A stretch of DNA of 64,000 bases. Origin: an uncultured bacterium (lineage in GTDB: Bacteria > Bacteroidota > Bacteroidia > Bacteroidales > Bacteroidaceae). The DNA lies in contig CAJMNM010000014.1 of NCBI GenBank assembly GCA_905214795.1, positions 1 to 64,000 on the forward strand. Reading direction: 5' to 3'. Positions 7,969 through 15,342 of the stretch are shown here, in pieces. Under the pieces are notes generated by a model that saw nothing but the letters and a program-made list of their open reading frames with translations, had not been told where the DNA came from and searched no databases. Each line of letters starts with the position of its first letter. Position 1 is the first letter of the stretch. Both the position numbers and the translations under genes were made by a program.

Positions 7969-9360
7969 TTATTTTTTGAAAGAACTATAAATTACCTGAA
8001 TCTTAATTGGGGTATTTTCTCCACCATAAAGACGTGTGCTGCTTAAACTCATATCATTTGTAATACGAGTCACATTGTTATTGTCGTCAGTAGTTACTTC
8101 TACCGGCACTAAAATGACTTTGTTCCAATCGGGGTTCTGTGCAGCCCATGCTTCAGGAGAAATATTTGCTGCTGCAGCTTTTTCGTTCTGCTCTTTACGG
8201 CAATAGGCAATCAGATTTCCAATATTTGAGAATGTGTAGGTATTATATGACGTGTTGAGTGAAGTGACATATGATGTTTTATCATCTGAAATCTTCTTTT
8301 CTTCGAAGAAAGAATATAAATCATTTTTTCTTACCATGAGAAGATTCTGCGGAACGCCCATGTTCGATTCCGGATATTGTGCGTTATATCTGTACAATAC
8401 TACCTGGGCCTGGCTGATGCTGTCCTCTGTATGACCTTTATATATATCGTCTATTGGAAGGGACATTTCTGTAAAGATGCCGGCAGGTGTCTTTATATAC
8501 GTCCAATCTTTTTCGTCAGCCAACGGTTGAAGGTCATCATTGCTGAATGAAGAGTATTGTAATACTTCTGGTGTTGCGGGGAATCCGGTATAACCGATTG
8601 TATCTTTTTTAAGTTCTTCATCCCAATACTTAAAATAAACATTCAGTTGTGTGATGGTACAGTTCAACATCAACTCGTTGCCATCGCTGTATGTGAAGTA
8701 GAATCCCGGACATACATGACGGATGAAGTTGTAAGGATTCTTAAAGAACTCCTTATGCTCAAAATACTTTTGCATAATATCAGTACCATATGATTTGGGC
8801 AGACTGAAACGTATTGTTTGGTAGGAGTCTTCAGAATCAGACATATCCTTTGCGGCAATGACACGTGATGCAATTGCTTCCGGACGTTTTGAATTGATGA
8901 ACTGAGACAAATCCATATTGCTGTAATAAGTAGTATCTTCTCGTATGGCGTTGGTTGTGTCCAACTCATAAGCTTCAATTTTCATCGGATTATTGAGATC
9001 GCCGTAGAAATCTGAGAATACCACTTCTATTTCAGCAGAATCGGCTATAACTTTACCTTCTTCATTCTTGTGTAACAATTCATAGTCTGGAAAGATAAAA
9101 TCATCCAATGTGATGAACTGCGTAAGAAAGTCAGCCTTGACTTGGGTGCGTGTTTCAGGATCTGTTAGGCAGCCTACATAGCATGAGCTGCTTTTGCTCA
9201 GCACAGAATCTGCTACTATAGAACGTGTGTAGGCGTCGAATACAGTATATGAAGCTTCTATATTGTCGGAGTCTGTATAAATACCAATATTGTCGGTGGT
9301 GTCATCGCATCCAGCAATAGTCAGAGCGAGTACAACGCCTCCGATAAGTTTCATTTTCAT
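7969..9360 (-). CDS. DUF4270-family lipoprotein
   Basis: A 463-residue predicted lipoprotein. The N-terminal MKMKLIGGVVLALTIAGC gives a lipid-attachment Cys18, followed by DDTTDN; acidic residues after the cysteine resemble the Bacteroidetes surface-export signal. The body (NIGIYTDSDN... SSSCYVGCLTDPETRTQVKADFLTQF and the conserved C-terminal IKIQVIYSSFKK) matches what I know of DUF4270 proteins, which are found across Bacteroidetes and have no established function. The gene is 19 bases downstream of a short glycogen-synthase-like gene and is probably cotranscribed with it. This pairing, next to panC, is recurrent in the order as far as I recall. Confidence 0.8.
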   Translation of the reverse strand: MKMKLIGGVVLALTIAGCDDTTDNIGIYTDSDNIEASYTVFDAYTRSIVADSVLSKSSSCYVGCLTDPETRTQVKADFLTQFITLDDFIFPDYELLHKNEEGKVIADSAEIEVVFSDFYGDLNNPMKIEAYELDTTNAIREDTTYYSNMDLSQFINSKRPEAIASRVIAAKDMSDSEDSYQTIRFSLPKSYGTDIMQKYFEHKEFFKNPYNFIRHVCPGFYFTYSDGNELMLNCTITQLNVYFKYWDEELKKDTIGYTGFPATPEVLQYSSFSNDDLQPLADEKDWTYIKTPAGIFTEMSLPIDDIYKGHTEDSISQAQVVLYRYNAQYPESNMGVPQNLLMVRKNDLYSFFEEKKISDDKTSYVTSLNTSYNTYTFSNIGNLIAYCRKEQNEKAAAANISPEAWAAQNPDWNKVILVPVEVTTDDNNNVTRITNDMSLSSTRLYGGENTPIKIQVIYSSFKK

Positions 9361-9379
9361 TTTAAGTTCAGGTTTAGAG

Positions 9380-10210
9380 TTATTCTTCTTCTTCCTTGCC
9401 TACGCTCCATATTTTATCAAAGAAATCAATATAAGCGTCAGCATTAATTTCTCCAGGAGCATTCAGTACAGGAACTTGTCTTTCCTGGGCAAATTTTTCT
9501 ATATTTGGATTGGCATCCGGACTGGCAACAACAAGACCGTCTGAATATTCTACAGCCAGTTTGTTGAGTTCTTCAAAGGTGAACGTTTCGCTGTAATCTT
9601 TCAGAATACTGCTGTTAACATCTTTGTATTCAATACATCTTCCGAAATTAGTACCGATAGGTTCTTTCAGTTCTTCACCGAATAATGAATAAATAACCTT
9701 GCTGTCTCTGAATGAGGGTTCGGCGCTATATGCTGTTTTGATATATAATGGTACTACAGCAGACATCCACCCTTGGCAAAGTATGACATCCGGTGTCCAG
9801 CGAAGTTTCTTTACGGTTTCAAGAACGCCTCTTGCATAGAAAATGGCACGTTCGCCGTTGTCTTCATATTCTTTACCATTCTCGTCTTTGCCCATCATGC
9901 GCTTGGTGAAATAATCATCATTATCAATAAAATACACTTGCATATGGGCTGCTTGTATGGAAGCCACTTTGATAATTAGCGGATGATCGGTATCATCGAT
10001 AATTAAGTTCATGCCTGAAAGTCGGATGACTTCATGAAGCTGATTGCGTCTTTCATTAATATGACCCCATTTGGGCATAAAGGTTCTGATTTCACGTCCT
10101 TTCTCCTGAATGACCTGAGGCAGTTTTCTGCCGGCGAGTGCAAGTTCTGAATCGTTGACGTACGGGGTCATTTCTTGAGTAATGAATAAAATTTTCTTTG
10201 CCTTCATCAT
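9380..10210 (-). CDS. Short glycogen/starch synthase-like protein (GT5 N-terminal domain only)
   Basis: A 276-residue protein resembling the N-terminal Rossmann-like domain of GT5 glycogen synthases: KILFITQEMTPYV at the start, LPQVIQEKGREIRTFMPKWG near residue 30, VYFIDNDDYFTKR and a stretch RWTPDVILCQGWMSAVVPLY equivalent to the usual PDIVHxHDW segment. The ADP-glucose-binding KxGGL(G/A)D motif that should follow the first strand is replaced by NDSELALAG, and the whole C-terminal GT-B domain with its E-x7-E motif is missing. It is therefore unlikely to be an active synthase by itself. The in-frame ATG at 10267 lies upstream of the promoter, so the ATG at 10210 (MMKAKK) is preferred. Confidence 0.75.
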   Translation of the reverse strand: MMKAKKILFITQEMTPYVNDSELALAGRKLPQVIQEKGREIRTFMPKWGHINERRNQLHEVIRLSGMNLIIDDTDHPLIIKVASIQAAHMQVYFIDNDDYFTKRMMGKDENGKEYEDNGERAIFYARGVLETVKKLRWTPDVILCQGWMSAVVPLYIKTAYSAEPSFRDSKVIYSLFGEELKEPIGTNFGRCIEYKDVNSSILKDYSETFTFEELNKLAVEYSDGLVVASPDANPNIEKFAQERQVPVLNAPGEINADAYIDFFDKIWSVGKEEEE

Positions 10211-10229
10211 TAAATAGGTTTTGCCTAGG

Positions 10230-10237
10230 CAAAGATA
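10230..10237 (-). promoter_or_regulatory. Promoter -7 element for the GT5-like/DUF4270 pair
   Basis: TATCTTTG on the minus strand, a full match to TAnnTTTG, 20 bases before the ATG at 10210. Confidence 0.65.
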
Positions 10238-10387
10238 CAAAAAAAACTCGAATAATTGTAATTTCAACCATTTAGAACCGCTCTTTTACATTAATTTCAC
10301 TTATTTTCTGCTTATTGTTTTGCCATGTGGTATTTTATGTGTTATTTTGCAGAGTTTTTTAGGAATTAGGATCTAAATTAACTGTAA

Positions 10388-11239
10388 ATGGAATTAATTC
10401 AGACAATTGAAGTGCTGCAGGAACGTTTGTCTGCAGTTCGGAAAGAGGGAAAAAAGGTTGGCCTTGTGCCTACTATGGGGGCTTTACATCAGGGTCATGC
10501 TTCCCTTGTTGAACGTAGCGTGGCAGAGAATGACGTGACAGTCGTCAGTGTATTCCTCAATCCCACACAGTTTAATGATAAAACCGATTTGGAGAAATAT
10601 CCGCGTACGCTTGAAGCTGATTGTGCGTTGCTTGATAAACTTGGAACGACATTTGTTTTTGCTCCTTCGGTTGACGAAATGTATCCCGAACCTGATACCC
10701 GCAAATTCAGTTACGCACCGATTGATACGGTGATGGAAGGCGCCTTTCGTCCGGGACATTTTAATGGTGTTTGTCAAATAGTAAGCAAGCTTTTTTCTAT
10801 TGTAGAACCAGATAAGGCTTATTTCGGAGAAAAAGATTTTCAGCAGATTGCGGTTATTCGTGCAATGGTAAAAGATCTTAAGTTCAAGGTCGAGATCGTA
10901 CCGTGTCCGGTTGTTCGCGAAGAAAGCGGATTGGCGATGAGCAGTCGCAATACCTTGCTTACAGATGAAGAGCGTAAGATTGCTGCCAATATATCAAAAA
11001 TCCTGTTTAAAAGTAAGAACTTTGCGGCAAACCATACATTGGAAGAAACGAAGAAATATGTGGTTGACAGCATAAATGCCATAGTCGGTCTTGAAGTTCA
11101 ATATTACGAGATTGCAGACGGTATAACATTACAGACATTGAAGAAATGGAGTGATTCTGATTATATAGTAGGTTGCATTACCGTATTTTGCGGCAGCCAG
11201 CCTATTCGTCTGATAGATCATATTAAATATAAAGGATAA
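10388..11239 (+). CDS. panC: Pantothenate synthetase (PanC)
   Basis: A 283-residue cytoplasmic ATP-dependent ligase that joins pantoate and beta-alanine to give pantothenate. Visible motifs are [15 protein letters not shown] (the HxGH nucleotide-binding motif) near residue 28, [38 protein letters not shown] and MSSRN (KMSKS-like). Length is normal. It is followed after 20 bases by panD, so both steps that supply and use beta-alanine are in one operon. The gene is divergent from the GT5-like gene. Confidence 0.96.
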   Translation: MELIQTIEVLQERLSAVRKEGKKVGLVPTMGALHQGHASLVERSVAENDVTVVSVFLNPTQFNDKTDLEKYPRTLEADCALLDKLGTTFVFAPSVDEMYPEPDTRKFSYAPIDTVMEGAFRPGHFNGVCQIVSKLFSIVEPDKAYFGEKDFQQIAVIRAMVKDLKFKVEIVPCPVVREESGLAMSSRNTLLTDEERKIAANISKILFKSKNFAANHTLEETKKYVVDSINAIVGLEVQYYEIADGITLQTLKKWSDSDYIVGCITVFCGSQPIRLIDHIKYKG

Positions 11240-11259
11240 ATAAAAAGGAAATAAGCGTT

Positions 11260-11613
11260 ATGATGATTCAAGTGTTGAAATCAAAGTTGCATTGTGTACG
11301 TGTAACTGAGGCAAACCTCAATTACATGGGCAGTATCACCATTGATGAAGACCTTATGGACGCCGCAAATATGATTGCAGGTGAGAAAGTGCAGATCGTG
11401 AATAACAACAACGGCGAGCGTTTTGAAACTTATATTATAAAAGGCGAGCGTGGCTCTGGTTGCATTTGTCTGAATGGAGCTGCGGCACGAAGAGTGCAGG
11501 TAGGAGACATTTGCATCATCATATCTTATGCGATGATGGATTTCGAAGAAGCAAAAACTTTTAAACCCACGGTTGTTTTCCCTGACCCGGAAACGAATCA
11601 TCTGGTCAAGTAA
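11260..11613 (+). CDS. panD: Aspartate 1-decarboxylase (PanD), pyruvoyl-dependent
   Basis: A 117-residue proenzyme that decarboxylates aspartate to beta-alanine for pantothenate synthesis. The autocleavage site Gly24-Ser25 is in YMGSITID; the new N-terminal serine becomes the pyruvoyl group. Further family motifs are [13 protein letters not shown] at the N-terminus and the conserved [11 protein letters not shown] segment. With the double-Met start at 11260 the cleavage site has the same number as in the E. coli enzyme, which supports this start. Confidence 0.95.
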   Translation: MMIQVLKSKLHCVRVTEANLNYMGSITIDEDLMDAANMIAGEKVQIVNNNNGERFETYIIKGERGSGCICLNGAAARRVQVGDICIIISYAMMDFEEAKTFKPTVVFPDPETNHLVK

Positions 11614-11637
11614 GGTTTCGCTATAAATTATAATTAT

Positions 11638-11675
11638 ACAGCTCTGTACTTTTCATTTAGAAAGTGCAGAGCTGT
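11638..11675 (+). terminator. Hairpin downstream of panD
   Basis: A stem of 9 bp plus a second 5-bp helix (11638-11646 with 11667-11675) with only a short T stretch after it; weak terminator or RNA-stabilising hairpin. Confidence 0.5.
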
Positions 11676-11724
11676 AAATCTTTAGTATTATCTCATATGT
11701 TTCTTTTGAAACGGAATTGGAATA

Positions 11725-11761
11725 ATAAAGGCGCGCTTCATGATGAAGTACGCCTTTATTT
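11725..11761. terminator. Bidirectional terminator between panD and the biotin carrier gene
   Basis: A long stem (AATAAAGGCG with CGCCTTTATT, extended past one mismatch by GCTTCAT/ATGAAG) located between convergent genes, with A/T tracts on both sides. Confidence 0.75.
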
Positions 11762-11779
11762 GAATGGAATATAATGTTT

Positions 11780-12181
11780 TTATTCAAAAATCACCAGATC
11801 AGTTCCCTCCATAACCGATTCGCCAGGAGTGACACATATCTTTCCTATTTTTCCTGCACGGTCTGATGTGATGTTGTTTTCCATTTTCATGGCATCGAGA
11901 ATGACCACTGTGTCACCACGTTTGATTTCATCACCAACCTTAACCGTTACATCCAAAATGACACCTGGGAGAGGGGCTTTTACACTATATTTTTTATGAG
12001 TTACTGTTGCGGGTACACCTGCAGGTTTTACAACGACCGGGCGCAAATCCGGTTTCTTTTCTTCCGGCATTTTCACCGTATATGTTTCGCCGTTGACAAC
12101 CACAGTGGCAATATTATTTTTAATACCTTCAACTGTTACGGCATAGTCGTGTCCGTTAATGTTATATTTGAATTCTTTCAT
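11780..12181 (-). CDS. Biotin carboxyl carrier protein of a methylmalonyl-CoA carboxyltransferase/decarboxylase
   Basis: A 133-residue protein with an N-terminal region, a proline-rich linker (residues 40-60) and a C-terminal biotinyl domain with the attachment motif DAMKMEN; the biotinylated residue is Lys99. It carries the carboxyl group between the carboxyltransferase encoded by mmdA and a second component. The gene is last in the set epimerase, carboxyltransferase, small protein, carrier; a terminator and convergent panD follow, so neither a membrane decarboxylase beta subunit nor a biotin carboxylase is encoded next to it. Confidence 0.9.
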   Translation of the reverse strand: MKEFKYNINGHDYAVTVEGIKNNIATVVVNGETYTVKMPEEKKPDLRPVVVKPAGVPATVTHKKYSVKAPLPGVILDVTVKVGDEIKRGDTVVILDAMKMENNITSDRAGKIGKICVTPGESVMEGTDLVIFE

Positions 12182-12190
12182 GTCAGACTT

Positions 12191-12367
12191 TTAAAATTTA
12201 ACTTCCGGTATTTGGCGTTGGGTGCGGAGTTTTGAGTTCCACTCCGTTGATTCGCTGTCCAATGTCAGTTTTCCGCTTTCCATAACGTGAGACGTATAGC
12301 CCTCGTATTCATATAAGGCAAGTGAGATTGCGGCAGTGATTTCGCCGTTGATTGTTTTTTCTTCCAT
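12191..12367 (-). CDS. Small protein (58 aa) of the methylmalonyl-CoA operon
   Basis: A short open frame that fits exactly between mmdA (12 bases away) and the biotin carrier gene (9 bases away) on the same strand. It starts MEEKTINGEITAAISLALYE and ends RQIPEVKF, with a conserved-looking STEWNSKLRTQRQIP segment. There is no membrane segment, so it is not a normal OadG-type gamma/delta subunit, although part of the composition resembles the cytoplasmic end of such proteins. The tight spacing strongly suggests a real gene, perhaps an assembly or linker subunit. I cannot assign a function. Confidence 0.8.
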   Translation of the reverse strand: MEEKTINGEITAAISLALYEYEGYTSHVMESGKLTLDSESTEWNSKLRTQRQIPEVKF

Positions 12368-12379
12368 TTTATTTTTTTA

Positions 12380-13933
12380 TTATAATGGGATATTGCCATG
12401 TTTCTTTGCGGGATTTGACAAGTTCTTGGTATGAAGCTGTGTCAGTGCGCGGATAACTCTGAAACGTGTGTTGCGTGGTTCAATCACGTCATCTATATAG
12501 CCATATTTGGCTGCCTGATAGGGATTGGTGAAGAGTTTGTTATATTCAGCCTCTTTTTCAGCAAGGAATGCTTTCGGATCTTCTGCTGTTTTGGCATCCT
12601 TGGCGTAAAGTACGGCAACAGCACCTTCTGCGCCCATTACTGCAATTTCTGCAGACGGCCATGCATAGTTCAAGTCACCACGAAGTTGTTTACAACTCAT
12701 CACAATATGAGAGCCGCCATAGCTTTTACGTAGGGTTACTGTTACTTTGGGTACAGTAGCTTCTCCGTATGCATACAGTAATTTTGCGCCGTGAAGAATC
12801 ACCGCATTGTATTCCTGGCCGGTACCTGGTAGGAAGCCCGGAACGTCTACTAATGTAACGATAGGGATGTTGAACGCATCGCAGAAACGGACAAAACGTG
12901 CCCCCTTGCGGCTGGCGTTACAGTCTAATACGCCGGCATAACAGTTTGGTTGGTTGGCTACGATACCTACACTTTGGCCGTTGAAGCGGGCAAAGCCGAT
13001 AATGATATTTTTTGCGTAATCCTTTTGTATTTCAAAGAACTCGCCATTGTCTACAATTGCACCGATGACTTCATACATGTCGTATGCCTTGTTCGGATTG
13101 TCAGGGATGATTTCGTTCAGACGGTCTTCCATACGGTCGATAGGGTCTGTGCAAACTTTGCGTGGCGCCTCTTCCATATTGTTCTGTGGAATGTAGCTTA
13201 ATAATGTACGGATAAGCGCGAGTCCTTCTTCTTCTGTTTCTGCCGTAAAATGTGTGACACCGGATTTTGTGGAATGTACACTGGCACCGCCAAGATCCTC
13301 CTGCGATACGTCTTCTCCTGTTACGGTTTTTACAACTTTAGGACCGGTGAGGAACATATAAGATGTACCTTCCATCATCAGTGTAAAGTCTGTAAGAGCG
13401 GGAGAATAAACCGCACCTCCGGCACAGGGACCGAAAATTCCGGAAATCTGTGGTATCACGCCCGAAGCCATGATGTTACGCTGGAAAATTTCCGCAAATC
13501 CGCCCAAGGCATTGATACCTTCTTGAATACGTGCGCCACCCGAGTCGTTGATTCCGATACAGGGAGCACCCATTTTCATGGCTTGATCCATCACCTTGCA
13601 GATTTTCTCAGCCATTGTTTCAGACAGAGAACCGCCGTTTACGGTAAAGTCTTGTGCGAATACGTATACCAGACGGCCGTCAATTGTACCACTTCCGGTT
13701 ACGACACCGTCGCCAAGATACTGTTTCTTTTCCATACCGAAATTGGTGCAGCGATGGAGTTTGAACATATCCATTTCTTCAAAACTACCCTTGTCCAGCA
13801 ACATGTCTATACGTTCACGTGCTGTGTATTTACCTTTCTCGTGCTGTTTGGCGATTGCTTTTTCACCGCCACCCATACGGGCTTTGGCGCGCAATTCTAC
13901 CAGTTCTTTGATTTTTTCAGTTTGTACACTCAT
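12380..13933 (-). CDS. mmdA: Methylmalonyl-CoA decarboxylase alpha / propionyl-CoA carboxyltransferase subunit
   Basis: A 517-residue carboxyltransferase of the crotonase-like superfamily, with two tandem CT domains. Recognisable motifs are the N-terminal [48 protein letters not shown], the oxyanion-hole segment [13 protein letters not shown] and, in the C-terminal half, [16 protein letters not shown] and [14 protein letters not shown]. It moves a carboxyl group between (S)-methylmalonyl-CoA and biotin, the last part of propionate formation from succinate, or the reverse. Length and motifs are normal. It lies downstream of the epimerase and a large intercistronic hairpin. Confidence 0.93.
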   Translation of the reverse strand: MSVQTEKIKELVELRAKARMGGGEKAIAKQHEKGKYTARERIDMLLDKGSFEEMDMFKLHRCTNFGMEKKQYLGDGVVTGSGTIDGRLVYVFAQDFTVNGGSLSETMAEKICKVMDQAMKMGAPCIGINDSGGARIQEGINALGGFAEIFQRNIMASGVIPQISGIFGPCAGGAVYSPALTDFTLMMEGTSYMFLTGPKVVKTVTGEDVSQEDLGGASVHSTKSGVTHFTAETEEEGLALIRTLLSYIPQNNMEEAPRKVCTDPIDRMEDRLNEIIPDNPNKAYDMYEVIGAIVDNGEFFEIQKDYAKNIIIGFARFNGQSVGIVANQPNCYAGVLDCNASRKGARFVRFCDAFNIPIVTLVDVPGFLPGTGQEYNAVILHGAKLLYAYGEATVPKVTVTLRKSYGGSHIVMSCKQLRGDLNYAWPSAEIAVMGAEGAVAVLYAKDAKTAEDPKAFLAEKEAEYNKLFTNPYQAAKYGYIDDVIEPRNTRFRVIRALTQLHTKNLSNPAKKHGNIPL

Positions 13934-13975
13934 GTGTTAATAAATTCTATGGTGATAATATCTATATAGAAACAT

Positions 13976-14013
13976 CCCACCAGCGGGCGAGACCTCGCTT
14001 ACCCGCTGGTGGT
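13976..14013 (-). promoter_or_regulatory. Large hairpin between the epimerase and mmdA genes
   Basis: A stem of 10-12 bp (CACCAGCGGG with CCCGCTGGTG, 13978-13987 and 14002-14011) with an inner 4-bp helix. It has no T-run on the transcribed (minus) strand, so it looks more like a transcript-stabilising, processing or attenuation element than a terminator. It is GC-rich compared with its surroundings. No promoter match is seen between it and mmdA. Confidence 0.55.
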
Positions 14014-14091
14014 GTGTCATTTCTCATAAAAAGGTTAATTAATGTCATACCGGTTTTGTTTACGGTTGACCTTATTCCCGGATGCTTTTTT

Positions 14092-14496
14092 TTAATGCTC
14101 GCAAAGCTCGGTTAATACACCGCAAGTAGATTTCGGATGCAGAAAGGCTATTTGCAACTTTTCAGCTCCCAGTCTCGGCGCTTTGTCAATAAGTCGGATG
14201 CCTTGGCCGTCGCATTCAGCCAATGCGTTAGCTACTCCGTCTTCTACACAGAATGCTACATGATGAACACCGCGTCCACCCTTCTCAAGGAATTTGGCAA
14301 TAGCGCTTTCAGGACTTGTCGGTTCAAGCAATTCTATTTTGACTTCACCCACTTTCAGGAAGGCGGTCTTTACTTTCTGGTCTTCAACTTCTTCAATGTT
14401 ATAACATTTCAGACCTAATACATTTTCAAAATAAGGAAGGGCAGCCTCTATACTTTCAACGGCAATACCCAAATGTTCAATGTGTGAAATTTTCAT
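14092..14496 (-). CDS. mce: Methylmalonyl-CoA epimerase
   Basis: A 134-residue VOC-superfamily enzyme that interconverts (R)- and (S)-methylmalonyl-CoA, linking the mutase to the carboxyltransferase. The two-module fold is visible: KISHIEHLGIAVESIEAALP at the N-terminus with metal-ligand His8, GRGVHHVAFCVED with the second ligand and LTELCEH with the C-terminal glutamate ligand. Length is typical. First gene of the methylmalonyl-CoA set. Confidence 0.95.
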   Translation of the reverse strand: MKISHIEHLGIAVESIEAALPYFENVLGLKCYNIEEVEDQKVKTAFLKVGEVKIELLEPTSPESAIAKFLEKGGRGVHHVAFCVEDGVANALAECDGQGIRLIDKAPRLGAEKLQIAFLHPKSTCGVLTELCEH

Positions 14497-14541
14497 TTTA
14501 TTCGGTTGTTTTTAGTCTTTCAGACTGTGTTCATGGTTTGA

Positions 14542-14549
14542 CAAATATA
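14542..14549 (-). promoter_or_regulatory. Putative promoter -7 element of the methylmalonyl-CoA genes
   Basis: TATATTTG on the minus strand fits TAnnTTTG and lies 45 bases before the epimerase start. The rest of 14497-14736 is AT-rich and holds nothing else I recognise. Confidence 0.5.
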
Positions 14550-14736
14550 GGTATTTTGCTTTAAACTCCGAAATTTTGATTTTCATTTTTTATTCTTTCT
14601 CCTGTTAAAAACTGCTTCATAATCCGAATATTGCTAAATCAAAGATACGTGTGATTAGCTGTGAAATAGTATTTATTGGCTGTTGTTGTGCTGTTGGTAT
14701 GTAGAGATGGCTTGTTCAATGGGATATGCCTGCCTC

Positions 14737-15291
14737 CTATTTCCATCCCTCTTTGCGTATTTTTTCATTAAGTTCTGTGACAATATCATTATAATCTGCA
14801 CGTTGGCCGCAGGCGTGAATGACAGTTAACGGATATTTGTCTGCGATGTGATTTATCAGGTCCTGATAAGACGGTGCTTTCGGTAAAGCAATATATTCTT
14901 CATAAGTATAGGACAGAAAGGCTACGGTTGGGCCTATTCCTCTGTTGTCTAACCAGAAGCCTTCTTCCAGTGGAGTAGGTAATGTGGGTTTACCGTTGCG
15001 CAAAAGGTCAGAAGGTGCCGGATAAGACACGATACAACTCCGGCTTTCGTCCATCAGTACAGGAACCTGTTTTGAATAGTCTTTTTTCGTTTTATAAATA
15101 TAAACTGTAGGAGATACAGTTCCTGGGTGGTTGTTACTCGACTTGACAGTATTGTTACCGGCAATTGGTTTGAACGATACTGGTTCTGTGGTTTGTTGAG
15201 GGACATGCTGTGGATGACATGCTGTGAGTATTGCTGCGCAGACTATTGGCATGCATCGGCTTGCGGCATTCTTCTTGTTATATCGTTTCAT
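14737..15291 (-). CDS. Conserved lipoprotein of unknown function downstream of a C10 protease
   Basis: A 184-residue predicted lipoprotein: MPIVCAAILTAC gives a lipobox with Cys25. A low-complexity linker follows, then a compact domain of about 125 residues beginning VYIYKTKKDYSKQVPVLMDE and including IVSYPAPSDLL, LEEGFWLDNRGIGPTVAFLS and YTYEEYIALPKAP. The domain seems familiar from other Bacteroidales hypothetical proteins but has no function I know. It is 51 bases downstream of the protease gene on the same strand. It does not resemble the propeptide-like Spi inhibitors sometimes found beside C10 proteases. Confidence 0.75.
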   Translation of the reverse strand: MKRYNKKNAASRCMPIVCAAILTACHPQHVPQQTTEPVSFKPIAGNNTVKSSNNHPGTVSPTVYIYKTKKDYSKQVPVLMDESRSCIVSYPAPSDLLRNGKPTLPTPLEEGFWLDNRGIGPTVAFLSYTYEEYIALPKAPSYQDLINHIADKYPLTVIHACGQRADYNDIVTELNEKIRKEGWK

Positions 15292-15342
15292 AGGGTAGTT
15301 GGTTGATGTCGCACAGGGGATTCCTGTGCGACGGTTATGGGC

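Noticed and set aside
13250..13969. 239-codon frame opposite mmdA
   Set aside because: Cysteine, His and Thr-rich shadow of a well conserved enzyme gene.
14737..15291. Spi-type inhibitor of the C10 protease
   Set aside because: Sequence does not resemble the protease propeptide fold (no GDD or AxxIAxxF-like features) and it carries a lipobox.
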